Of a DNA stretch of 64,000 nucleotides, positions 35,389 through 45,670 are shown in pieces. Numbering within the stretch: the stretch's first letter is position 1; every line of letters begins with the position of its first letter. Location: positions 27,233,324 through 27,297,323 of the forward strand of contig JASWHV010000007.1 of the NCBI GenBank assembly GCA_030760725.1, written 5' to 3'. The translations under genes and the position numbers were made by a program. Origin of the DNA: Neostapfia colusana (taxonomy: Eukaryota; Streptophyta; Magnoliopsida; Poales; Poaceae). Below the pieces are notes generated by a model. It did not search any database. It was not told the origin of the DNA and was given only the letters and a program-made list of their open reading frames with translations.

Positions 35389-38379
35389 TGACACGACCCC
35401 ACGGTCTTGTCGAGCCAGGATCACGCTGAGGGGTGCTGCGTTGCACAGCACCGGATAACACACATCAAAGGTACAAAGCGGAAGCGAAATTTTATTACAT
35501 AAACGAGTTTATGAACATGTTTACATCAAATTAAGTCCAGTCTACACTCACGGCCGTAGACTACGCATCAAGTTCACATTCAGCCCTTGAACGTGTCCTT
35601 GCTAGCACACACGCACACTAACTCTGCGGCGTGCACGACTCCCACTCGACGGGGTTCCCCTCCTGGGGTTCCGTCTCCTCTTCGGGAATCCCTTCCTCAT
35701 AGAACCCTGCAAAAGCTTCAAACACAAGCAGTGAGCACGAAGGCTCAGCAAGTCTGACCCGTCTCACCTAAACATGGAACTTCTACATGAGGGGTGATGG
35801 GTTACATGAGGTAAAAATCATTTGCAAGGACTCGCCTAATTAGTAGAACCTTACTTTCAAGTTTTAGCAGCAGGTTGTGGAGAACCTTACGCTAAGGCAC
35901 ATGAGAGAGCCGCAATCAAACAAGAAACACATTTCTCTCATGTACTTTGCCCAAAGTTGAAAAGAACTTTAGTTAGCTCTAAACTACAGCAAATCATTAG
36001 CAATCAAGTCCATCTTTCAATCAGCAACATTTTAACATGCAACTAGCCTGTTCTTTCTACATCACGGTACAGTGAACAAGTGGTACTCACTGACCGCGAG
36101 GGACGGCGATTATAATCGATTTACACCTGCAGGGTTACCTGAACAACCCGTCACGTACGCCCGTACTAGATGTTGCCTACAACAACCATCACGGACGCCG
36201 TACGCAACTACCTTTCACCCGTTAGCCAAATGTTGAACCGGTCCAATCGTCCCGAGCAAGAGGTCTCTGCACGCGCATCTCAGTGCCACCAGCCGATTTA
36301 CACCTCGAGCTCTCAACCTACCCTCTGAACGACAAGCTATGCCTCAACACCCAGCTACCCGAGTTACATCAGTTTCCCGGTTCCCATATAGCCGGTAGGT
36401 CTTTGGTACTGTTCTAGCTTGTTCAACAGGCCCGCACACGGCTCGGTCCTCAATCGACACAAGCGGAGCTACAGCACACAGGCCCCAAAGTCCTACTGCC
36501 CTTACTCTCCGCTCGGTCTTATTTTTCTTGCCATGTGTATCATGTGCTATCTCTACCCAGTCGAGTGCCTCTAGCCTATGCTCACGAGTAGTTCCAACTA
36601 CTCGACTTGTACCGAATCCTACACTATCTTAGCATTGCAGTAGCTAACGGGGTTTGCAATCCTAAACCCAACCCATGGTTTTCTTGGCTATGCAATTGGG
36701 TTTCCAAACAAGACTCTTATGCAAGGAATAATGGTATTCAAGTAAGTGCTCAAAACAATAAAAATTTGTAAAGAGGTTAATGCAAACCGGAGCTTGCCTT
36801 GCTGCTCTTGGTCGTAGGCTAGCTTCTCCTCCGGAGTAACGAAGTCTAGGACTTCGAGTTCCTTCTCGACCCTAGCGACTACATGATATAAGAAGTACAT
36901 GTATTAATTAAATGCATTTGAATTGAGTTTTAAAGTTGTGAACCTTCTAAGCCTCACTAGACAGACCCAAAGACTGTGAAACTTTTACTGTGGCTTGGTT
37001 ACGACCTAAGCAGAGACTTGGTTAAGTTTTAGTTGCAACAAATCTCATTTGAGCCCTCCACTATTAAATTATGTCCTTGACCTTAATTGGACTCTTAGGG
37101 TGCTCTAGGGATTTTCATGGACCAAGCCATGACTTTCTGAAAACTAGATTTTCAGAGGGTTCTAATGGAGTTGGTCTCACTTAATGTGAAGGTTCCTAGC
37201 TAAAGATATGAGCTAAACAATTTCAGGGAAAATTCTGAAAATGTTTCTGAACATTTTCTATTTTCTCTGGAACAGTTTCACTAATCACATGAGCTCAAAT
37301 GGACCGGAAATTTTTATGGCAGTTCAGGGATATTTTGGTAAACATCCCAGCAAAATTTCAGAATTTTCCTCGAAGGGATTCCCCCGTTAAAATTCCACAA
37401 CTGTGTAAAACTTGAGGAATTAATTATGGAGAGAATTAAGGACTTTCATGAAGTGAAACTTGATTTTCTGGAAAGTACTCAGAGAGATGAATCCAACGAA
37501 ATTTGGTTCACTCGATTTGGAGCTTCCTAGCCAAAGTTATGAGGATTTGAAGTTTGAATGAAATCTGAAAATGGGGGAAAAGTTTAAATCTGCCGGTGGG
37601 CCACGGGGACACGTGTTGCGCGCTGAGGCGTCGGCACACCGGGGTCTACGGGGTTTTTGCGCGCCAGCACACCGGATCCGAGCCGCAGCCCGATCCCAAT
37701 TTAAAATATCTGTTGCTGACGGCTGGGGTCCACCCCCTTCGTCTATCTCCCGCCGCCCGCGCTCTGCCGCCGGGGTACCTCGCCGGAGAGCTCGCCGGCA
37801 GCCTATGTGGAGCTCCAAGCTTCATGATTCCGGCCGCCCCTGCCTATTTTCACTCGGGGAACACGATTCCGGGCTCAGCTCATCATGAAAATGGCCGGCA
37901 CATGGTCGGCGACGAGCCGCAGCCTCGGGAGAACTTCGGCCGTGTTGCCCGTCCTCCCTAGCACCTCACCCGATCGAGCTAAGGGTTGTCGAGCATCAGT
38001 GGACCATAGGAAAGGTCGACATGAGCTCCACGGGGCTCGGGAAGGGCTGTGTTGGGCTGTCACCGTGCGACCTAGGCCGCAAATCGGGATTTCTACTAAA
38101 ACTCGAAGAACAGCGGTTTCCCTCCATGGTTCTTCGTGGTTCCTGCTCCTATGGACTCGTACGGGCAACTAGAAGTGATCCTCTCCATGAGAGGATGAGT
38201 GATGCAGTGTGGCTTACGAATTTCTCTGATCGGTACCGACTCCACTTTTGCACACCATCGTGAAAACACGAAATTCCGGCCTGAGCAGTGTTTGTCACGC
38301 CGCCGTAGCTTGCGGGAATGAAAGAGGGACTGAAAGCGAACCTCTTTGCTGTTCACAGCTCGGTGATAGGTGGTCTGTG
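35389..38379 (-). repeat. Element C right LTR, first segment
   Basis: Begins TGACACGACC at 35389 next to the primer site and is collinear with the left LTR. The first kilobase is nearly identical, then divergence grows. It is interrupted at 38379/38380 by solo LTR S; 38375-38379 is the CTGTG duplication. Conserved inverted repeats are at 35732-35747 and 36585-36604. Confidence 0.9.
38375..38379. repeat. Target-site duplication of solo LTR S, left copy
   Basis: CTGTG, identical to 42629-42633. It directly precedes the TG of the inserted LTR. Confidence 0.92.
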
Positions 38380-41300
38380 TGTAAAAGTCCCAAAAAATGC
38401 AAAGTCAATAAAGTGAATGTTGATTCCTATTTGTGTTGGAATACATGAAAATGGGACATAAAAAAATTTATACACGTGATGATGCACATGGGTGTCCAAC
38501 CAAACGAGCTCTCACGTTCATTTGAAAGGTGTTAAGGCAAGATTGGATTAACACCCTGTGTAAAGTTCTCATGTGTAAGAGGGAGTCTAAATTCAGGGAA
38601 ATTCATGGTGGCCGCATCCTGATTTCAAGGTGGGCTAAAAAGGAGTTAAATACGACCATTTCCAAATGTGAGCTGAATTTAAAATGATAGTGAACTTCAT
38701 ACTGAATTCGGTTTCTTCAAACTTCACCCCACGTTTAAACCCCCAAAATATAAGATTGAGGGGATTTACATGAAGGAGGATCTTTTGGAAACATTTGGCG
38801 GATAAGAAGAGGAGTAGGGCGTAGACCCCACATGTCATTGGGCTGCTTTAACTTGCTCCTGAAGTCTTTCTCTGTTCGGTGTCGAACACCACCCGAGCCT
38901 CCTCAGAGCGCCACCGAGGGAAGCCACCTCCAGCTTCTTGCATCGAGCTGGTGACCTGCTCGTGGCTTCAACACCTCACGGAGTGATCCTCTCACTCACC
39001 GACCGAGTTGCATGCGTAGGCCACCTCCTCGCTGCTTCTGTCACGCTGGCGACCAGCTCGTGGGATTGAGTAGCTCCCGATGTGATATTTTGCTCACCCG
39101 AAAACAGCAACAACGGGCATTATTTCCCCTCGTACTGGAACTGAACCGACACCACGGAATTTAAAAATTTAAACTGAACACAACGAAGGTTAACTTCACG
39201 GTAATCAATTTCAGTTCGTGAAATTTGCTGTAAACTTGAAATTTGAATTTGGGAGCCACTGAGGTGGGGAGACTGCTTGTGGGACCCACATGTCATTGGC
39301 ACAGAGTCAACAAACGAGCTCCTGTTCTGTGTGTGCTTGACACAATAAGCATGCAGATCCACCGAGCTGCCTCTCTGCTGGCTCAACGAGGCAGTTTCCT
39401 CAGTCTTCGGCTGCAAGACAGAGCCCCGAGGCTGTACAAACTAAACGTTGTTTGCCTGCTCGATAGCTATCGCCAGCCTCGCTCACGCACGCGGTGCTTC
39501 TCTCTCAAGAAAAAACAACGCACGCTCTCGGCTCTCACCCGATCGGTCTCCAGCCGCGGTGGAAACCAGCCGAACCACCCAGGAGGTGCGCCGGCGAGTC
39601 CTCTACGTCCACAACACGTTTCCAGCTCTTCTCCGGTCTCCCTCCGGTCACTGCCATGCAGTTTTCCTCCACAACTCGGACTGAAGCCGCCATGTGAACT
39701 GCTCCTCGTCTTCCAGCCGCTCCAACGCCTCTCCCGCACGTCCAGCACCTACCTAAGGTGCGCCAAGGTGCGTAGATCATGCCACCGCCGTCCCCTTGCC
39801 CTTCCCCATCGCTGGCTCGCCGAAATTTAGGTTTTGGCGCCGGTACACGTGAAGAACCGCCCCAAACCAAAACTGTAAATTCATCCAACATGGTTGATCA
39901 TCGGTTATACAATTCAAGCCACAGAAACTAGTAACCCTAGCGCTCTCCCACACCAAATACTGCAGCAAACCATCCACCACACGCCCCGGGCGACGAGAAA
40001 TCGCCGGTGGCGGCAAAAACGGGTCGGTCCTCCGGTGAACCCTATTTTCCGGCCATTTTCTGCAAGGTTTAGGATGCGTTCCATGTTCCCCAATCATTGG
40101 TGATGCTTTAGCGCAAGGTAGCTCGCAGGGAGAAGCTTCAGACACGCCAGAACGCGTTGATGCCGAGCTCCCGAGCCGCCCCATCGGTGTCGACCTGTTT
40201 TCGGCCATTTTCATGCGTGGAAATCTTGCCCGGCAGCTGCGCCACGTTCCCAGGAGCATGTAGGGCGAAACCGGAGCTAATTTGGTGGAGAAATGAGGGA
40301 GAACGAGCCATGCCACGATCTGAGCTGGGTGCACGCGCATTCTCTTTCGGGAGGTTGAGAAAGACCTGACGAGTGGGCCCCCCTGTTAAGTCTCTATGTA
40401 GGTTTCAAACAGAGAGCTATTCAAGTTTGAAAAGTACATAGCTTTGGGTAGAAAGCTCCAAAATTAGTGAGACAAATTTTTTTGGAATCCTCATGAGGAG
40501 TACTTCATAGAGAAACAAATTGCTTGCTATGAAAATCCCCAGGAATTTCTGTAGAATTGTTTTTAGTAATTATTTTAGGGATTTATTACAGAAGCAATTC
40601 TTTATGAAATATTCCCAAATTTGGGCAGCTAACACTTTTCATAGTAACTGATCTCCAGTAAAAATTTGAGCTTCATTGGAGTTCATTTGCTAGGCTAAAC
40701 TGTCTTCCCAAGTTCAGCCTTTATTTGAAAATTCAAATTTAAACAGAAACTTTTCAGAACTCCTGTCCAACTTCAAAAATTCATATCTCTCTGTGGGTAG
40801 CTCCAAAAATGGTGAAACAAATTTTGTTAGAACCATGGAGACTTAACCTAATCAGATCTTCCATTACTAGCTATGTCAAAGCTCCTGAATTGGGCTCTAA
40901 ATTCAGAGAAGCATTGTATTGTAGGAATTTTAAGGACTACATTGTGCAATGACATGTCTCCAAATTTGGCTAAAATCATATTTAGAGAGTCTAGTATCCT
41001 CTGTAAAAATCTCAAAGCCAATTAAAGATTCTAAATAGCAATAGCTATGAATAGAAGTCCAATTCTCATAAATTCTTAATACTTACACATGTATTTTATT
41101 ACATTTCATAATAGTGACCGAAGTTGAAGACGCACTGGAGCCCTTGGACGTCCTCCCACCAGAAGCTGACTTCTCATTTAACTCGCAACCAGGCAAGCCC
41201 CGGTTTGCACTTAAGTACCTTTTATGAAATTCTTTATTTGTATCACTTATTTCTAGGGTGAATGTTTGAATTAGAGTTAAGGTGATTGAAACCCCACTTG

Positions 41301-42628
41301 CATAACCTTTCAAATCCTATGAGGGGTTGGGTAGCTTACATAGCCGACGAGTAGACAAGTCCCCGCTAATATGCTTAGGATCTCGGTAGAAGTCGAGTAG
41401 TTGGAATCTACTCGCGAGGTAAGGTTTATCACACGGTTTGGTTAGAATAGAAAATGACTTAAGAGTGGTGAAAATGAGACCCAGCAGGGGGGATAGGAAG
41501 CAGTGAGCGGAGGTCTCACGTGCGTAGCCCTGTTGGTGTCGATTGAGGACCGAGTCGTGTGCGGGCCTGCTGAACAGGTATTGAACAGTACCGGATGGCA
41601 TACTGACATAAGCAGGAAACCGATGTAAATGGTTAACCTAGGTGCCGAGGTTTACCCAACCGTAAATAGGAGTGGGTTGAGGATAGCAAGGTGTAAATCT
41701 GCCGGTGGGCACAGTCACGCTCCACAAGGGGACCTCCTGCCCGTTACGGATGGACCGGTTCGGTGTTTGGGATGCCTTTGAAAGGTGGTTGCATACAACA
41801 GAGTAGGAAGGGGTGTGGAATCACGCTTCTGAAAGTGGGTGCATGCAACGTGTTGTCCGGGTGTCTCCTGATTGCAATCACCGTCCCTCGCGGTTATTTG
41901 AGTACCGCTTGTTCACTGTTTCATGACGTAGTAAGAAGTGAAAGAAGCCAGTGGAATGATAATATGCTGTGATGATAGCTTAATGTTTTGGAAACCATGT
42001 TTGCTGTAGATGTAGAGCTAATTAAGCTTACTTTCCGCTTTGGGCATCACCACATCGGGGGAAAGCGTTTCTTGTTTGATTGTGGACTTCCGATGTGAGG
42101 GCTGCCTAAGGCACATGAACTTGCCGCTATAAAACTGAAAGTATGGATCAACTTATAGGCGTGTCTTTGTTGCAAAGTCCTTTACCTGTCATACACATCC
42201 CTGCATGTAGAGTTCCATGCCTAGGTGAGACGGTTAAGCCTTGCTGAGCCTTCGTGCTCACGGTTGCAATATTTGAGCTGTATGGAGGTGAGAGCTATGA
42301 GGAGGGTTCCGAGGATGAGGCGATGCCCCCGTCGGGGTACACGGCCGAGCTGGAGCCCTGCACGCCGCCGTGATCTCCGGTTCCATGCTGCTAGTGTGTA
42401 GCGTCCTCGGGCTGGACAGCTACACTTTTGCATAGTTAGAATGAAAGAGTGTTAATAAAGAATACTTCCACTGTATAGTTATATTTTGTAAAAGACTTCC
42501 GCTGTTTTATATCAAATAAAAAGTTGTATGTTGATCTTTATTCTTTTCGTGTGTGCTGTTGGGTGCCGCATCGCACGGAACCACTCTATGCGATCCTGGA
42601 GTGGGTGAACCACGGGGTGGTCCCCACA
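38380..42628 (+). mobile_element. Solo LTR S, related to the A/B family
   Basis: 4249 bp, starting TGTAAAAGTCCC and ending CCCCACA, with perfect 5-bp duplications CTGTG on both sides and no internal region. This is the product of LTR-LTR recombination of a once complete forward element. Its R/U5 half shares the conserved block (41535-41593) and both inverted repeats (41394-41414, 42245-42260) with A, B and C, while the U3 half is not readily alignable to them by eye, so it is a separate family or subfamily. GC-rich segment at about 39480-40350. ORFs of up to 195 codons inside lack conserved domains. Confidence 0.92.
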
Positions 42629-42633
42629 CTGTG
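42629..42633. repeat. Target-site duplication of solo LTR S, right copy
   Basis: CTGTG, identical to the left copy. Joining both sides with one copy restores a continuous element C LTR. Confidence 0.92.
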
Positions 42634-43679
42634 GTGGCCGGAAGGATGGTTTCCGCAGCGGCGGCTCGAGCTGATCCGGCAGAGGAAGGATCGCCGCGGT
42701 GGAGCTCGGGGAGGACTGCTCCGAGCCTGGGACCGACGCGAGGGTGTCGAAGATGGCTTGGCGCACCTGGTGCTGGTCTCCGATCGCCGGGAGGATCACT
42801 GGATCGACCGGGCGATGAGGAACCGAAAATTCAACCGAGCGGCGAGGAGCTTCGGCTTTCTGGGTGGAAACGTGTCGATGCAACGGTGAAGACCCCCTGC
42901 GATCGCTCGGGCGCGTAGATAAGGACCCTGCAAGGCGGTTCACCGGCCGAGGGTGGCAAGCAGCTGCTGTCCTCGCCGTTTCTTCGCCGTGGCGGTCGCT
43001 GCAGCGCACGCGAGTACCCGAGCTGAGCTCTCAGTCGGTTTCTTTTGCCTCAGTGGCAGACATGTGGGTCCCACCTGGGGTTTTAACCTCTGAAATTAAC
43101 TTTGCTCTACTGCTCTAAACGGTAGAGACCAAACTAACCTCAAGTATTTGAATTATCTGCCCCTGAGCCATTTGAATGGGGTAGAATTCAAATTGGTTTG
43201 GGCTTGACTAAATCTCAGCACACATGTGGTTTGAAATTCAAATAAGGTTTGAATTTGCTACATTTAACTCATGTCAAGCTCAACTCCAAATGGAGTGAAA
43301 ATTGGTATGTGAGCTCACAAAAATGTGCTGAGCAAGAATATGCCTCCCACTTTTGAATTTATGGGATCAAAACAGTTTGAATTTGCATTTAAGTTCAAAC
43401 TGCCCTCCTTCTAGCTATACCCCAAAAGTACCTCAAAAGGTTTTGAATTTGGGTGAAACTTGGCATGGACATTCCTAGCAATGTGTAGGAGTTTTCATAT
43501 GCCCAGCCCCTACATATCACATGTGGGAAATACCACTTTTGCAATATGTGAGTTTGTTCTCAAATGAGCATGTTGATGGTGGTTACTTGCTCTTCAAATG
43601 TGTTTATCAACTTTCTTCAAATGAGGTGTGTGTGTGGTGATGACACTTCAAACATGTGTCAAAAACTGAGGCCCTTACA
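42634..43679 (-). repeat. Element C right LTR, second segment
   Basis: Resumes after solo LTR S and ends GCCCTTACA at 43679. It aligns to 27000-28048 of the left LTR with frequent substitutions, clearly more diverged than the primer-site end of the same LTR pair. Confidence 0.88.
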
Positions 43680-44205
43680 TGGTGGACATGCGCCTTACGG
43701 CTGAGCGCATCGGCGACCACATTCCCCTTTCCCGAATGATAATGAATCTCAAGTTCATAATCTTTAATGAGATCTAACCATCTTCGTTGCCTCATGTTCA
43801 ATTCTTTCTGAGTGAAGATGTATTTCAAGCTCTTGTGGTCGGTATAGAGGTGTACAAGATTTCCGAGCAAGTAATGCCTCCACATCTTCAAAGCAAGGAC
43901 CACGGCAGCTAACTCAAGATCATGAGTTGAATAATGTTGCTCTTGGTTTCTGAGTTGACGAGATCTATAAGCTATCACTCATCCTTCTTGCATCAGCATG
44001 CAGCCAAGACCCATGCCAGATGCATCGTAATAAACATCGAATGGCTTCGTCGTATCCGGCTAAGCAATAACTGGGGCTGTTGTGAGATGCTTCACTAGAG
44101 TCTTGAATGATTGTTCACACGCAGCACCCCATAAAAATCTGCTACTCTTCTTCAATAATTCCGTCATCGGTTTAGCGATCTTAGAGAAGCCCGGAATGAA
44201 CCTCT
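43680..44205 (-). pseudogene. pol: Fragment E: gypsy RT C-terminus and RNase H
   Basis: Reverse-strand chromoviral pol running from the RT C-terminal RFIPGF segment through RNase H ([25 protein letters not shown]) and ending at AHVHH, where the LTR of C abuts with no polypurine tract. Stops occur near 44060 and at about 43979. It is closest to the A/B/C type. No other part of E is in the window: its RT side is cut by element D at 44206 and its integrase side by C at 43679. Confidence 0.88.
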
Positions 44206-45619
44206 TGAAAGTGCATCTAGGCATCCCTTGTGGGTTTTGGTGGATTTATGACAAACAAATGAGACCCTAACAAAATCGTTGAGATGAGCACAGGTTTTTA
44301 AAGAAATTAGGAAGAAAGCGCAAAAAGAAAGGAGAATGAGGATCTAAAATGATAAGATCTCAGGAGCTGAAAAGATTAGATTACTTAGTATGGAGTGTGC
44401 TGGAGAAACACACCCCAAGAGCTCAAGTGAAAGAAATCACACTAACTGCACAAAAATCAGCTGTGCGTACTAGTCCGATATAAACCGGACTAGTCCGATT
44501 TCTCTCTGACTAGAAAATGGACAAGTCCTCCAAGTGCAGACTTGTCCTTAGTCCTCACTTTCTCCACACAGCGGACTAGTCCGATATGTCTCTAACTAGA
44601 GAACGGACAAGTCCACCAAGTCCGGACTTGTCCATATTCTACAAAGTTCTCACCACAGCGGACTAGTCCGATATGGACCGGACTAGTCCGATTTGTCTCT
44701 GAGTAGACAACAGACTAGTCCGCACTCTTACAGACTAGTCCGGTATCACACAACACTTAGGGTTTTCCACACGCCGCACACTGGACTAGTCCGGAGTCCA
44801 CCACGGACTAGTCCGAACATCGCAAACCCTAACTTAACCTTTGGAAACCCTAGTATAAATAGAGGTGTACGGCCATACTACAACCTCTCTCGACTCCTTG
44901 CACCGTCACACCTTCCAAGATCCCAAAATTCACATCTCTCCACACATTATAACCCTAAAAGGATCAAATCTTTGAGGATTAGCAATTGATCAAAGGAGAG
45001 ACTTGTTCTACACATCTTGAGCTCTTGGGTTTGATCTCTCGCACACCCTTGTTCATTTATTGTACATCTTTTGGGTGTGCTTGGTGGTATTCATTCATTT
45101 TAATTCTTGGGGAGCCCTCAACTTGTGAGAAGGCCCCTTCAACAATTTATTTGCCCTTTGTGATTAGTGGAAGAGAATCGGCCTCCGTGGCGATTCGACG
45201 AGGGTAGGGTTGGTGAAGACCCGGTCCTTCGTGGACTCCTCAACGAGGACGTAGATTTCCGTCGTGGAATCGAACCTCGGGATAAAATCTTGTCTCGTGC
45301 TCTTGTGTTTTATTGTTCATCGTATTCTAGGATTTACTTAATCTTGTGTAAGTCACGTTTAAACATTGAAACTAAAGTTGATCTCTGTCATTAATTGTTT
45401 CACTGTTGTAATACATCTAAGTTTCCAATTAATTTCAGCTGCATAGGGTACTAGAAGTGAAAATATTGATCAACCTTGATCTTTCTAGTCCATGCTTACC
45501 GGACTAGTCCGCACAGTACCGGACTAGTCCGATTTCCCTGTATTTGATAAATCTATTAAGTGTTTCAGGGATTAACAAAGAATCGAAAAGCCTATTCACC
45601 CCCCTCTAGGCTACATTCA
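44206..45619 (+). repeat. Element D 5' LTR
   Basis: 1414 bp from TGAAAGTGCATC to CTACATTCA. It holds about ten copies of the palindrome CGGACTAGTCCG or close variants (44466-44840 and 45497-45540) and related GGACAAGTCC/GGACTTGTCC motifs. It differs from the 3' LTR mainly by gain or loss of these repeat units. Confidence 0.92.
44854..44862 (+). promoter_or_regulatory. TATA box of element D 5' LTR
   Basis: TATAAATAG just downstream of the palindrome cluster, in the position expected of the LTR promoter. The 3' LTR has TATAATAG at 52617-52624, one A shorter. Confidence 0.6.
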
Positions 45620-45621
45620 AT

Positions 45622-45634
45622 TGGTATCAGAGCC
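45622..45634 (+). other. Element D primer-binding site (tRNA-iMet)
   Basis: TGGTATCAGAGCC, 2 bp after the LTR end; the best match to initiator tRNA-Met in the window. Confidence 0.93.
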
Positions 45635-45670
45635 AAACTCTTCAAAAGAGACTCACCACTCGAAGAGACA

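Larger units (their letters stand above)
23851..43679 (-). mobile_element. Element C: chromovirus with pre-gag ORF; right LTR interrupted
   Basis: Reverse-oriented, about 15.6 kb after subtracting the solo LTR at 38380-42628 and one copy of its duplication. It has two LTRs, polypurine tract, gag-pol, an extra ORF upstream of gag, and a primer site. LTR ends are TGACACGACC and CCTTACA on the plus strand. Left flank (A's LTR) and right flank (E's pol) are different sequences with no shared 5-bp duplication (AATTC versus TGGTG), so this is not one simple insertion. Confidence 0.88.

Noticed and set aside
39243..39830. 195-codon plus-strand ORF in solo LTR S
   Set aside because: Lies in a GC-rich LTR block with competing frames on both strands and no recognised domain.
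44466..44840. CRISPR-like spaced repeats in element D LTR
   Set aside because: Spacing is irregular, repeats are short palindromes with variants, the context is a plant retrotransposon LTR, and no cas genes exist.
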